From NCBI GenBank assembly GCA_032622095.1, contig CP136068.1:9405729-9469728 (forward strand): a stretch of 64,000 bases of DNA, read 5' to 3'. The translations under genes and the position numbers were made by a program. The notes below the pieces were generated by a model, which did no database searches, was not told the DNA's origin, and was given only the letters and a program-made list of their open reading frames with translations. Shown piece after piece: positions 12,578 through 25,529 of the stretch; position 1 is the stretch's first letter, and each line of letters starts with the position of its first letter. The DNA is from Siphonodentalium dalli. Its lineage: Eukaryota > Mollusca > Scaphopoda > Gadilida > Siphonodentaliidae.

Positions 12578-13359
12578 TCTCCTCCGGGTGAAATTGGTCC
12601 CACAATTTTTCTGTTTGCATGCAGAACGAATGAGTGTTCAAAATGACTTTTGTCATCTGCTTTTGAAGGCCGCGGCGCACTGACTCAAAATCTTATGTGC
12701 AGCTGTTTTGGTACTACACTTCCAGGTATCTTAAAGGCACGTGCGGCCTTAATTGTCGAAAATATTCATATTTGTTCCAAACACCGTAAACAGAAAAACA
12801 CTAAAACGCATACAGTTCCGTTCATATATAACCACGACCATCGCGTAAACAGCATGTTATCATAAAGACCTCTATATTTTACCTAAGCAAGAGCCTGATT
12901 GTGTTACAGAAGACAGCACAATACTACTGGCTAATCACACACAAATGACATAAACGCTCTTTATTAGTTCCATATCAGGTATTCACCAACAAAGAACGCT
13001 CTTTGATGATACCGACCCTGTTTGGGGGCATTTCAGGAACGATAACTCTATCCGACCTATATGCAGTACTCCCGTCTAGACAGTTTGACCTATATTCTCC
13101 GCCCACGCATTGCATCATGGTCTATTTGTACCGGTTGGACATGTCCGGACATGACCCGCTGGTTATATCTCCATATGAATGGTATATTATCTACATGTAT
13201 ATCACGTGATGATCTCGGTGGGGTAGCTTCAGTCTTGAATGTTAAAGGGATACTAGGCTCTCACTGGGGATCATTATTAAAGTGACACTCACTATGGATG
13301 AATGTTAAAGTAACACATGGCGCACACTGTGGGATAATGTTAAAGTGACACTCGCATTG
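12578..13359. other. No gene seen
   Basis: AT-rich sequence with only short random open frames. It includes the inverted partner (12850-13015) of the dispersed repeat at 3160-3420. Confidence 0.5.
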
Positions 13360-13590
13360 AAAACTTCAAAAAATTCAAAACTTCAAAAATTTCAAAAACT
13401 TCAAAAATTTCAAAAATTTCTAAAACTTCAAAATACTCAAAAATTTCAAAAAACTTAAAAAACTTTTCAAAAAGAAACAAAAATGAAAAACTTAAAATTT
13501 TTTTTATAAATTAAAAAAATATAAAAAACTTAAAAAACTTCAACTTTTTCTAAAATTCAAAAATAATTTAAAATTAAATTAAAATTAACT
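13360..13590. repeat. AT-rich TTCAAAAA low-complexity tract
   Basis: Irregular tandem repetition of CTTCAAAAA/TTTCAAAAA about 10 bp long, decaying rightwards into A/T runs. Confidence 0.85.
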
Positions 13591-13730
13591 GTATTTTAAT
13601 ATATATAACCCACTGCCACTTCTAAGGGTTCGACACTACACCTGAGGGGATATTGAGTGGTCTACACACGTCTCCTAAACCCTAGAATAAGATCCAGCCC
13701 ATAAGAAACTCTGCCTCCTGCAATGCCTGT

Positions 13731-13850
13731 CATTCGAATCTGACGCAATCCCTACTTCTGGCGCAATGCCTGAGTCATTCGAATCTGGCGCAATCCCTAC
13801 TTCCGGCGCAACGCCTGAGTCATTGGAATCTGACGCAATCCCTCGTGAAA
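13731..13850 (+). repeat. 45-bp minisatellite, about 2.7 copies
   Basis: Successive copies of CATTCGAATCTGACGCAATC followed by CCTACTTC, GGCGCAA and GCCTGAGT. Copies differ by single substitutions. The unit is a multiple of three, which keeps a short frame open; I do not read this as coding. Confidence 0.8.
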
Positions 13851-15589
13851 CCTACCGGCTGACTCCACACCCATCGGCTAAGCGTTGTATCACATGCTTA
13901 TTATTTGATCATATCGTGGAAATTCAATGTTTTGTCATCACTCATGAGATATAACCCATATCCACTGAAAAAGGGTGGATATCCTTTATTTATTCATAAT
14001 TTTTCTTTGTTATCTTTTTTTTATCCCTCTTTTTTATCTACCACTTCCTGTTTTTATTCGCTCTTCTTTTTCTTACAACTTCTAATCCCTCATAATCTTC
14101 GAATATCCACTTTCATCTCCAAGTTTTTTGCTAATGTGAAGCCACACCTATTATATATATATATATACAACTTTAAAAGCCCGCGAAAATATTACTCATA
14201 TTATAGACTTCCCTTTGAAGACCTTTGTATGTGACAATGATCCGTAATATTGTTTCTAAGTGACACTGGCCAGTGAAACTGATACTACGGGTATGAACTA
14301 GCCAACTTCACATTGTAACAATAATAAAAGGGACACTTCATCTATATCAGTCTCAAAACGTGTTGGTACACATCTGTGTGGAAACTAAAACCAATCACTC
14401 TTCGTCCGTCATCCGTACATAATTGTAATATAATTTTCTCAGAAACCACGGGTTCCCTTTGGCTGAAATTTGGTCTCAACATGGGATCAGAAATTATCCA
14501 TGGAAGACAACAGTGTCCGTGTGGGGAGAAGCTTCGTAGTGTTTCGCTGTCGCCATGGTGTTTGTTTGGGTGGTGAGTGTGGTTCTCATATGGTCTGAAC
14601 TAGCCTTTACTGACTGAGGTCATTTAGTGCACATGTCATCACTTCACTGATAACCATTATATGGTCAAATCCCTACACTATCAAACGCAATGTTTCAATA
14701 ATGGGTTTTCTTAAAATTTTGACTAAATATTGGTTATATTATACGCATCAGCGATCCTTCTTAATAACGCTCTGTATATTTTCAAACGCATTGCACTAAA
14801 TGGGTTTGGAATAGCCATACAGGAAAGGAGAAACTGAGGTCCTGGGTAGGTCGACTGCATATAGCAGTATATATGGGGTACAGACATGGACAGCAATGGG
14901 TTCCTCGTGGCTTCTGGCCTACACATGACATATTAAAGTTAACCACACCCATCGGCGCGCCTTTAATGGGCGATGAAGCGTCATACAGGCTCGAATCATG
15001 GCCTTCGCCATGTGTTTCTATTTGAACCCACATTAGTAACTAAATAAAATCTTTCTCTCCAGGTTGTTTCACGCCATAACCTTGATTTGGAAAGCTTGAA
15101 GGGCTAATTAAGCTTCAATTTAAATCCCAACATTTTCTTATTTGAAGAACGTATCTGGTTAAACATGTCCACCATAGTAAGCTCATTTAATTCAAAGAGC
15201 TTCACACATAGTCCCACTAGTAATGATGTGTCGTTATTTACTGCAGAAATGGTCATATAGAATACAATACAACACATTTTGGTCACATACCTTAAAGGTG
15301 CACGTCACTTTCGCAATATATCGAACTGACCATGTATAGAGTGGAATGACATGTCGGGTATCAAATGTATAATCAGTTCCAGTATTTCGTCCATAAGGCA
15401 GTTTTGGTTGTAACATCATTGTGTATGACGGTTCATTCATATGATACCTTAGCGGTTGCACACGATACTGTCTGTTGTATTTTATGTCTTATATCATGTA
15501 TATTAATTGCTCCATGGATGGTAGGAGTATGGCATTGGTGTCTGGTTCTTCGATGTATTCTAGTCATAGTTCATTCATATTATTACTCT
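13851..15589. other. No gene seen; possible old element remnant at 14376-14580
   Basis: Contains a T-rich stretch (13990-14110), a TA run near 14150-14166 and a block around 14430-14500 (TTCTCAGAAACCACGGG, then GGCTGAAATTTGG) of a type common in old dispersed repeats. No splice-bounded coding frame was recognised. Confidence 0.4.
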
Positions 15590-16960
15590 AAAATCTCCAT
15601 TAAATGGAGAAACTAAAGAGCCCATATTATGTAGACTAGTGTATAAATACTTACTTCATGCATTATTTTCATCAATTATATGTATTATAACTCCCATCAA
15701 GATAGGCTGTTATACAGAGGAAACAAAGCATGTACCAAGTGACAGTCTGTACCAAGTGACAGTCTCATGTCACGAAAGGCCTACTATGTGGACACATTTT
15801 CTTATCAAAACGCTCTATTATGTAGGGGGTTATCAACCATTGGTCTGGAAAAGGCATACGAGCGGAACGCGTGTATACACATTTATTCGATGTACTCTTT
15901 AATCGTCGATTTCTCTTTATTGTCGTTAATTTATAGCATTATTAGTAGGAATCTAAACTCGCCGTTATATTGAGAAAATAATGCGTCTATACCAGTCAAT
16001 ACTGCTTTATTGGCGTTAAATGAAATTATTGAATCATGTATCGCAGCTAAACAAGCGAGACAACTGATCACAACACAAAAATTAGTAATATTTCTGAAGC
16101 CTTGAGTGGTTTGTAATACACAGTGTAAATTTTCATTATTGCTACCATTTAAGGAAACATGCCCCCGATAGGGCTAGTATGCGAACACATGTCTATATTA
16201 ATTTCACATATTCCTTACCGTTCATTCATATATACTCCAAGCTCTCTGTTAATACAGAGGCATCAAAACATTGGTCGGAAAAGACCTACTATGTGGATGC
16301 GTGTATACATATTTACTTGATGTATTCTTTAATCGTTCATTTCTCTTTATTATCGTTCATTTATAGCATTATTAGAAGAAATTTAGTCTAAAATCTCCAT
16401 TACATGGAGACAATAAAGAGCCCATATGGTGTAGACTAATGCATAAATACTTCATGTATTCTTTTCACCAATTATATGTATTGTACATCCTATACATTTA
16501 GTCTGTTATACAGAGGAAACAAAGCATGTACTACGTGGCAGTTTCATATGACGATAAGACCTACTATGTGAACACATGTGCATATTAATTTCACATATTC
16601 TTCCCAAAACGCTCTATTTTATACGGGGGTATCAAACATTGGTCTGGAAAAGGCCTGCTATGTGGACGCGTGTATACATATTGACTTCATATATGCATTC
16701 ATAGTTCAGTTCTCTTAATTGTCGTTCATTTAATAGCATTATTAGTAGAAATATAGTCTAAAACCGTCGGTATATGGAGAATATATAGCGTCAATACTGT
16801 TTTATTGTTGGTAACTCAAATTATTGCATCATGTATCGCAACTAAACAAGCGAGACAACTCATAAATTCTTAATAGTTCTGATGTCTATGGCAGTTCACA
16901 GAGTGTATATTTTCATTGTTGTTACCATTTTAGTGCATACATTACTGATTTCTGTGTAAG
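15590..16960 (+). repeat. Diverged ~800-bp tandem duplication
   Basis: AAAGAGCCCATATTATGTAG at about 15615 recurs as AAAGAGCCCATATGGTGTAG near 16415, and CATTGGTCTGGAAAAGGC at about 15838 recurs near 16636. ACTAAACAAGCGAGACAACT occurs near 16049 and 16843. A third, shorter partial copy lies at 16180-16390. Copies are heavily diverged. Confidence 0.7.
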
Positions 16961-18059
16961 AACGCTGGTCTCCATTGTTGTTATGATTGTGCCTATAACT
17001 GTCCATATTCTTAAAGCAAGTACGGTACCTCTATGTGATATGATGTATAAAAATTTCCATTTTCACAGGTAAATCACGTATAAACGCTCTTTAATGTATA
17101 GTTAAACTGAGTTTTCACATGCAGGGCTATGTCTTTGTGGACTATATACGTGGTATACTTCAGTATATACACGAAGTGAATGTGTTCTAAGTATGCGTAT
17201 CTGATTTATGTATACGTCCGTGTTTCTTAAAGCAAATCCAATACATATTAGTGCATTATATTATGATGTACATTAAGTGCCCTTTTCACTGTTAAATCAA
17301 GTAAAAAAGCCCTCTACTATAGTTAACTATTCAGTTCCACATACGCTATAAGCTCTATGGTGGTCCGGTGTGTCTTATCAATATGCCATTATATGCACGA
17401 ATGTAATGTGTTCAAATATGTGGGTTATGATGTATACTTTAATGTTGAAGTATATAAGCACTCTTTAAGATATGCATATGCAGAATGTTGCCTCTTTACA
17501 CTGACAGAAAAAAAAGGAATATATAATTTTGAGTACTACTCTTCATAAAACGTTAGAAAACCATAATCTAACAACGAATATCGAAGAACAATGTAATTAC
17601 TTGATAAGCATTGTAAATATTTCGTCTGTTTTAAATAAAATGGAAATATTTCGTCTATTTGAAATACAGTTGGAAGCAACAATCAAGTATTTAAATGAAA
17701 TTTGGACCAAAATCTTATAATTTGAGAAAACGTATATAATTTCTATCGAAGTCTTATAATAAAGGAAGGCTTTGTGCGAATCCATTCGGTCTAATGTGTG
17801 AATGTGTTCATCATCGCAAATATAATGATGCAGAAATGAATATTTCCTAGAAAAATGTTAACATAGCTTGTATTTAATCGAAATAATATAGTATTTGAGT
17901 TAAAATGTTTCATATTAGGACCATAACGAACCAATGCATAAAAATACAATATTTTGTTTTTCATTCTCGATCAAAATAATGCAGGGTTGTCAATTATCAA
18001 CAAAAAACAAATACTTTGAAACAAAAACGATGACATAAGAACGAATATCCAAGAGCTAG
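16961..18059. other. AT-rich, no gene seen
   Basis: Very AT-rich with short random frames on both strands. A loosely repeated block (AAACGCTCTTTAATGTATAG and later relatives, 17080-17320) hints at an old tandem array. Confidence 0.4.
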
Positions 18060-19330
18060 TGTGAAAATAACCCTCACATTTATAAAAAAAACAATAAAAA
18101 TTCAGTTTTCGAGTAAGTCCTTCAAAATTATTGAATGTTTTCGTCTATGTTGGATCAAATTTGACACAAAAATCAATTAGCTCACTAACAGTTCGCGCAA
18201 TATCTCATATTTTGAGAAAACGTTTGCAATTTTAGACAACAATATTGCTAGTGAAGGTGAATATTTCATCCTGGAACTCATGAAATATGATAAAAATAGA
18301 TGTAAAGACACTTCACGAGCCCTCATATCTTTGAGTTATGAACATAAAGTCATCTCATAGTGCCATTGTACCCCATAATTTGGTCAGGAGAAATATGTAT
18401 TTCATATTTGACCCTTCATCTATGGTAAAAAATGAATTAAGGGACATGGGAGTGGTGTCCTAGACATTAACCTAGAGCATAAATTGACTCAATTTTGCAA
18501 TTTTAGGCAACATTCTTGCCAGGGAAAGTGTATATTTCATGTTGGAACTCATCAAATGTGATAAACATGCATCAAAAGACACTTACTGAGCTCTGATGAC
18601 TTTGAGTTATGACAACAACGGCATCTCATACTAGATTGTAAGCCATAATTTGGTCAGGAAAAGTGTAAATTTCATATTTTATCCTACATGTGTTTTAACA
18701 ATCAATGTAATTACACCCCATCGGTCGCCTAGACACAGCGTAAATGTTCTCAAGTTTTCAACTGTAGGCCACAATGTCGGCATTGAAGGTAAACATTTCA
18801 TGTTGGAACCCATGAAATGTGATAAAATGGATAAAAAGACACTTCATGAGTACTTATGACTGAGTTATGAACATAAAGGGACCTCATAGTGTATTGTAGG
18901 TCATAATTTGGTCAGGAAAATTGTAAATTTCATGTCTTAAGCTCCATGTGTTTTAAAAATATATTTAATTACAGCCATTGGGTCCCTAGAGATCAATCCA
19001 CAGTCCATATGTAGTCCATATGCAATTTTAGGGAACAGTATTGCTAGTGAGGGTGAACATTCCATGCTGGAACTCATGAAATATGATAAAAATAGATGAA
19101 AAGACACTTTCTGAGGCCTTGGTCAGGAGAAATGTGTATTGTATTTTGACCCTTGATGCGTGGTAGCAATCAATGAAATTACACCCCATGGTATCCTCAG
19201 ATATGAAGCAACATCATAAATGCACTCAGTTTTGGCAATTTTGAAAACATTGTTGATAGGGAAGTTGTACATGTCATGTTGGAACTGGTGAAATGTGATA
19301 ATAATTGATCAAAAGACACTCGATGAGCCC
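18060..19330 (+). repeat. About five diverged ~265-bp tandem monomers
   Basis: GGAACTCATGAAATATGATA and its variants occur near 18272, 18544, 18804, 19069 and 19281. Each is followed by a block resembling AAAAGACACTT and GAGTTATGA, then TAATTTGGTCAGGA. Spacing is about 272, 260, 265 and 212 bp. Divergence between monomers is large, so this is an old array. Confidence 0.75.
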
Positions 19331-19807
19331 TGATGGGTTTCAATTATGGTCATAAAGGCATCTGATAGTGTCATTATACAACGGGGAAATTTGTGAAGCG
19401 CTAACAAAGCGTATCTGCACGGTGTTATACGATCCAAAATGATCCTGATATAAGAAATGCAATCTAGATCATACTCAGTATCTTCGTATCGACTGAATAT
19501 ATCGTTATTCGATGGTGTTCCCGACATACCTCCGTCTTTACTTTTCTTATGCCTTTGTAGATTGTCGATAATATATTTCTGCACAAATGGCACCCGTGTA
19601 TTGTCTCGAATCATGGGAAGAACTATCGTCCTTATACCAGCGAAAAGATGAGCGAATATGGTGTGGTATTATAAACTCGCCGCGCTCGTACCTCTATTTA
19701 TCGTTTAGAGTTATTGTTCTTAGATAAAAAAAATAGGCGCGGCGGCAATGGGGATGAGGGGGCCGCACGCACGCAGTTTTTGAAATAACTTGAGTTTGTG
19801 TACTCAC

Positions 19808-20135
19808 AGATTCCGAAACGATCATATCTGACTGTGTCGCAGCTACACTGGTACAATTAATTGATATATTCTCCCTCTTTTGGATAAAATCCTCCATGCG
19901 AATTCGGTCTCTGAGTAGGTTCGATGCAGACTTACATTTTCGTGTTACCTTCTTCCAGTTGAGTGAGAGCGACACGTCTCCGTTCTCCGTCTTTAGGCTC
20001 CAGTCGAGTCGATGGTTCAGAAACTCGAACGTCTTCAGGATGTCAATGATGTTTTCGGGTATCGGCTGCGTCATTCTTCTTTTCTTCCGGGAACGTTGCG
20101 TTGCAGTAGCAACACTGCCTCGTGATTCTCTCACC
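19808..20135 (-). CDS. Candidate exon of an unrecognised protein
   Basis: A minus-strand frame is open from about 20191 to 19694 and looks protein-like over 19808-20135: IPENIIDILKTFEFLNHRLD, then WSLKTENGDVSLSLNWKKV, then a basic, helix-prone stretch with RDRIRMEDFIQKRENISI. A consensus donor, GTGAGT, reads on the minus strand at 19807-19802, which would end the exon in codon phase 0. Beyond it the frame turns into low-quality sequence. The acceptor side is unclear; the first 20 codons overlap the edge of the dispersed repeat at 20137. I do not recognise a family. The mixed-polarity pattern ending in an aromatic-rich strand resembles a small globular domain. It could equally be a fragment carried by a transposon. 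Confidence 0.35.
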
Positions 20136-20136
20136 A

Positions 20137-20697
20137 ATTTGATAGAGCTGATTTCGGGTTGAATCAAGATTGAGTCTTTCTAGGGAATTAGCATTTATTT
20201 TCACAATAGAAATATACGGACATTCCGGTATAGTTTCGAACACCAAAAACAATTGGAACTCCAGCTGTAATAGGTGAAACGTGACTGACTATTGGAGTTC
20301 CAAAACATAAAGTGCCATATCACAGTTTTACAAATTCTTATATACAAAGCAAGCACAGGTGTGAATTAACGACGCGAGATTAGATTAACAGATTTGCATA
20401 TAAAATATCCGACCACTACAATGGCACTAGCAGTTTGACAAATAAGTTATTATTAAAAGTAAAGCTTAGAATACGTGCGATGAATGGTAATTAATGAGCA
20501 CATGCTTGGGCAAGAATTAACAAGTTGCACAAGAATAGCCAGCTGATTAATACAAAGAAATGTTGTAATTTCGAGAAAGCCTAATCTAACAAAGAAACTA
20601 ACTTAACGCCAATACTATAGAAACGAACCTCTGATACCGGCAAAATCAATGTAGATACACAATGTAATAATTGTCCAAAATAAGCACTCTGACACAA
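20137..20697. repeat. Dispersed ~565-bp repeat, copy B
   Basis: Direct-orientation match to 12011-12577, with small differences (for example TCTAGGGAATTAG against TCTGGGGAATTAG). It abuts the candidate exon on its left. Both copies stop matching at the same right-hand point, just after GCACTCTGACA. Confidence 0.8.
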
Positions 20698-20762
20698 AGA
20701 TTGGAAAATATACGACATAATTGGAATTTAACATACGATTCTAAACTATATATATGGTGATC

Positions 20763-20997
20763 AATCCGTTTCATGACGGGAGCTGCGCTGATGCAGCATT
20801 AAAGATCATCTTTTATATAAGCAAGTCATAAGGGCCTCGCATATATAGGAGAATGCCCTGGCTAATAAGGTCAAGGTAAATATTGTTAGGGCAATGTATT
20901 TTCTAAAATATGCGAGACTCGCATATATAAGAGAATACATTGCCATTGGCACAGGGTTTTCGCAAAATTTCAGGAAGCTTCAGTCATGGAAGGGTTA
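20763..20997. mobile_element. piggyBac-like MITE with two degraded palindromes
   Basis: Left end TTTCATGACGGGAGCTGCGC, right end CTTCAGTCATGGAAGGGTTA: the terminal pattern of the CCCTT(T/C)CATGAC family. Two decayed palindromes with GCATATATA arms lie inside. The outermost TTAA is mutated on both sides, so this is an older copy. Confidence 0.65.
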
Positions 20998-21495
20998 TAT
21001 AAATATATATGCTATCCACCTGCGTCATTATTAGCACGAGGCTTGATGCGCGACCGAAAAGATCCTGATATCCGTCTGAAAATTATTGTATAGGCCCGTA
21101 TACAAAGGCATGAAGTCACAAGTGTATGAACGTCCCGCACCATTTTTCAATGGTGCCATTAGACAAATTGCCTGTCAAATGCATCCATTTGAAGTTTTAA
21201 AGTACTCAACTTGAGCAGACTAAGAAGTCAATTTTCCAATGTTCCGCTATTTCTTGACGCTCCAAAACAAGCTTACACTCTTACACCCCGACGGATATAT
21301 ATACTATTTTATGAAGTGGCCAATGAATAGATGCCCCGCTATTTCTCAGTGACCCCATTATACTCGGACTTTGAGACTTAAGGTATATAATGCATCTTCT
21401 TGATGAGCTTATCATCTCTGACGAACCATTTAGTTACAACGGAAGGAGTGTGTCATAAATAGAAACCCGTTTTGTGTTACGACAGTGCAGTCCTT
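20998..21495. other. No gene seen
   Basis: Unassigned sequence between two MITEs with only short random frames and no recognisable motif. Confidence 0.5.
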
Positions 21496-21782
21496 TTAAC
21501 TCTTTCTATACTAAATGGATTCTCCCACCCAGTCATATACTCAGTATATATTGGAATAGTCTATTAATCATTTTGAGGGGTGTTAATGTAATAAAAGCAG
21601 ACGACAGCCACACTACTAGTATAAGATACCACAAGAGCAGAATGGTTCATATTTATTGGTGAGAAACGTTCAGATAATATGTTAAAAAACGACCTACATG
21701 TATGGTCGTTTGTTGAACTTATTATCTGAACATTTCCTATGGGAGCTACTCGTCAATGAGTATGTAGTATAGAAGGGGTTAA
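21496..21782. mobile_element. 287-bp TTAA-flanked MITE related to the 68-bp satellite
   Basis: Left end TTAACTCTTTCTATACTA, right end TAGTATAGAAGGGGTTAA: inverted ends bounded by TTAA, as for piggyBac-like insertions. An internal hairpin at 21668-21731 is formed by GTTCAGATAAT and ATTATCTGAAC. The final 70 bp (ATTATCTGAACATTTCCTAT ... TAGTATAGAAGGGGTTAA) is a recognisable monomer of the satellite at 30040-33030. Confidence 0.75.
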
Positions 21783-22002
21783 GTGACTTTCTGGTGCTGT
21801 TATTTTGTCCTGTCTATACATACGATCTCATCCATGGACACACTGTAGCATGCACTAACTGGCGTGATATCAGGTCGTACATTCAATTTTTAAATTTCTT
21901 AAGACCCCCCCATATTGCCATCACAGGCCGACTTATAAATTCTGTCATGCACCAAGACGAATATACGGTATTCATTCACATCGCAATCAAACTGCCATTA
22001 TG

Positions 22003-22137
22003 AGGATGATGATGGTAATGATGGTGGTGTACACTAAGGTGGTGACGATGATGGTGATAGTGATGTTGGCGATAACGACGACGACGACGATGATGATGGT
22101 GATGATGGCGACGACGATATTGATTTATGGTGATGAT
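22003..22137 (+). repeat. GAT/GAC microsatellite
   Basis: Imperfect GATGGT/GACGAC repeats. Noncoding. Confidence 0.9.
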
Positions 22138-22433
22138 TATGATTAAAACAAATTATATTGGAACAAACAGACATCGATGAAGGAATGTAAATGCAAACAG
22201 AGGTACACATTATTATAGATCAAGTGACATTCTTCCAATTAGCTCACGTCTCACATCTTCATTTACATGTCTTTCGTACACCATGTGCTCTGCCAGTGAC
22301 TTGCATGTAATAGGCATAAATCGAATACATGTTCATTTTTAATTTAGTAATTCTTTTTTTAAATCCTTGAACCTTGTTCCTGTGTACGGCGTTTCGGTAC
22401 GACATCTAACCACATACGGCATTATGGTATTGG

Positions 22434-22451
22434 CGGGGGGGGGGGCGGGGT
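22434..22451. repeat. Interrupted G-run
   Basis: Guanine tract of about 18 with one C, in an otherwise AT-rich region. Confidence 0.8.
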
Positions 22452-22540
22452 CGTATTTCCGGGGTATAGTAATTAAGTGAGTTTTCGAATTGGCGAAGAG
22501 ATAACTTCCAAGACACTCAAGTTTATTGGTGTTGACTCGT

Positions 22541-23060
22541 GTTTGGTGATTATGATGACGACGACGATGATGATGCTGATAAAGCTAACGATGATGGTGG
22601 TCACGTGGTGATGATGATGGTTGTATTGTTGGCGGTGATGATGATGATGATGATACTGATAATGATTATGACGACGATGATGATGATGATGATGGTGGTG
22701 ATGATGATGATGATTATTATCATGATGATGATGATGATGATAGTGAAGATGGCGAAGAAGATGATGACGATAATGCTGATGTGAGGACGACGATGATGTT
22801 GATAATGATGGCGAAGTTGACTATGCAGTTGTCATCAGTGACAGTTTAACAAATTGGCCAAAAATGTGCCATGCACATTACCAACTATAAGCCACCGGGC
22901 GGGGTATGCTGACATCATATATAGCTAAATAAACATAACCAACCAACATCGCATCATTAAAGCAGGACCTGTTGGCCATGATTCAATGCGGCTTTCGCCA
23001 AACTGTCTCCCATTTGTTCAAGTGTAGTTTGACCTAGATATGAGTAAGCCGACATAATTC
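22541..23060 (+). repeat. GAT microsatellite plus linked unique block, module 1
   Basis: An imperfect GAT tract (22541-22815) is followed by a unique block with ACTATAAGCCACCGGG, GGTATGCTGACATCATATA, AATAAACATAACC and GTTCAAGTGTAGTTTGA. The same order, GAT tract then this block, recurs at 23100-24035, so the pair is a tandem duplication of a compound module. Confidence 0.8.
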
Positions 23061-23099
23061 TTGTTTATGCCACTTCTCGGCAACATCGTGTTTTAATTC

Positions 23100-24035
23100 G
23101 CAATGACGCATATGTTGATGATGGTGATGATGATTATGATGATGATGATAATGATGATGATGGTGATTATGAAGATGATGATGATGATGATGATGACGAC
23201 GACGACGACGACGATGATGACTATGATGGTGATGATGATTATGATGATGATTATGATGGTGATGATGATTACGATTATGAATATGATGATTATGATGATG
23301 ATTATGATGGTGATTACGATTATGAATATGATGATTATGATAGTGATGATGCAAATGATGATGGTGATGGTGATAATGATGCTGATGACGAAGATGATGA
23401 TGTCGACGATAATGATGATGATGACGGCGATGCTGATGATGCTGATGATGATGGTGATGATGATGATGATGATGATGATTATGATGGTGATGATGATGAT
23501 GACGGTGATGAGGGTGATGATGATTATGATTATGATGATGGTGGTGGTGATGATGATGATGATGATGATGATGATGGTTGTGATGATGATCATGATGATG
23601 ATGGTGGTGGTGATGATGATGCTGCTGATGGTGATGATGACAACGATGACGATGATGATGATGACAACGACGATAATGATCATGATGCTGACGACGATGG
23701 TGATGATGACGACGACGATGACGATGGTGATGTTGATGACGACGATGGTGATGGTGTTGATGATGACGGCGACGATGATTATGATGACGATGATGTTGAC
23801 GACGACGATAATGACGACGATGGCGACGACGGCGACGGTGATGATGATGATGATGTCGTTATCAGTGCAGCATATGTTGGCCAAATGTGAACTATATATA
23901 AGCCACCGGGGGGGGGGGGGGGGCGGGGGTATGCTGATATCATATAAAGCTCAATAAACGTAACCCACCAACAGCACCTTCACCAAATTGCCTGTCATTA
24001 GTTCAAGTGTAGTTTGAACAAGATACGAACGGGTT
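23100..24035 (+). repeat. GAT microsatellite plus linked block, module 2
   Basis: A 760-bp imperfect GAT/GAC tract (23100-23860) followed by ATATAAGCCACCGGG with an expanded G-run, then GGTATGCTGATATCATATA, CAATAAACGTAACC and GTTCAAGTGTAGTTTGA. The GAT tract is almost three times longer than in module 1. Open frames across it on both strands are poly-Met or poly-Ile and not genes. Confidence 0.85.
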
Positions 24036-24069
24036 GACATTGAGTACTGTACGTCGACATATTTCATAT

Positions 24070-24760
24070 TTTACGACAGCGCTCTGCAGCCACGTGTTTT
24101 CATGTCACGTAAACTGTTGTTTCAACTTGTTTTAGAATGATAAGTATACATTCCGGTCAGAGGGCACTCACTCGGTTTGTTAACAGTAAAATCATCGACT
24201 CTCGACATTTATTTACTCTCTATAATATACAACAGGCGTGGGTATAATTTATCGATCGTTATCCACGATTATAAACGATTTGAAAAACCAACGCGATGTA
24301 AATCTACTCTCTAACCCTTTAATAACTGGATATATTCATAACGGATAGTTACTCCGTTCCAATTCATTTAGTTGTTGGAGTGTTCATCTATAGTTGAACT
24401 TGAGCTTTTTATCCGCACGTCGTTGCAAATGAATGAACGGAATCGATGGCGGTATTTTCAGTTTGTTGTCGCGAACTGGGTTTGAAAATTAATTGAGGGT
24501 TCCAGACCTCCAGTCACAACAACAACAACATAAATTAAAAAGTCGAATTTTTCCGTTGTTTTTGTTTTCTGTTGAACAAATTTTGTAATAAAATAAAAGG
24601 ACCTATAAATTAGGCTTATATATGCCAAGATTATCGTTGTGTTATTGAAACACAATAATTTTTGCTGTTCTTCTAAAACATGGCAACTTTATGAACTAAA
24701 TGCATAGCAAATTCAATAGTAAACAAAATAGCTTCTTTTTTGTTGAACTTTTTGTTTCAA
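24070..24760. other. No gene seen
   Basis: Apparently single-copy AT-rich sequence. A short AAC microsatellite lies near 24516-24530. No supported exon. Confidence 0.5.
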
Positions 24761-24763
24761 ATA

Positions 24764-25225
24764 TGTGACCCGCCATATCAAATCCAGTCGTAAGTCGGGA
24801 TTTTTTTTACCCTGTGCCAATGCATTCTCTTATATATGCGAGTCGACCATAGGTCGCCTCGCATATATATTAGAGAATGCATTAGCCTAACAATTTTTTA
24901 TCATTTTTTTAAAATAAATGTTTCTTACAATTTTTAGGACATAAAATAAAAAACATCCATTACCCTGCAGGGAGCCCCACACATTTATAGAAGCATATAG
25001 AAGAGTGTCGTCTGCTCATGTTTGTCTGGGGCTCTGTATGGGTGAAATTATAAAATTGTTAAAGAATACAAGAAAAAATTATTAAAATTGTAAAAAATTG
25101 TTAGACCAATGCATTCTCTTATATATGCGAGGCGACCTATGGTCGACTCGCATATATAAGAGAATGCATTGGCACAGGGTAAAAAAAATCCCGACTTCCG
25201 ACTGGATTTGATATGGCGGGTCAAA
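24764..25225. mobile_element. TA-flanked double-hairpin MITE, copy 2 (462 bp)
   Basis: Ends TGTGACCCGCCATATC and GATATGGCGGGTCAAA, flanked by TA at 24762-24763 and 25226-25227. It is oriented oppositely to copy 1, judged by the asymmetric centre. Palindromes lie at about 24818-24886 and 25108-25173. Very similar to copies 1 and 4, consistent with fairly recent spread. Confidence 0.85.
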
Positions 25226-25529
25226 TATGTTATAATAGTTATTATTACATGATCCTACCCTTATTCCATTCATTAAACCCATTCTATAAATTGTGATATT
25301 AAACGTTCGTTTCATAACAGGAAATAGTGCCAGGTGACCTTTGACTTTCTGTTTGTCATCTGTTTACATTCCTTATTCAATGTCTAAAAATACTACGGCT
25401 TCCATTATTGTTCCAACAAACGATGAAGAGTTTGAAGAGTATTTCATTAAATATATGCAATTAAATGCGTGAAAGAGTCTTTATTTTTCTGGGACTATTT
25501 CGTTATGCGGGAATACAATGCACAGTTAC

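Noticed and set aside
23093-23957. Long frames of about 263 and 284 codons on both strands
   Set aside because: They are translations of a GAT microsatellite (poly-Ile/Val and poly-Met), not proteins.
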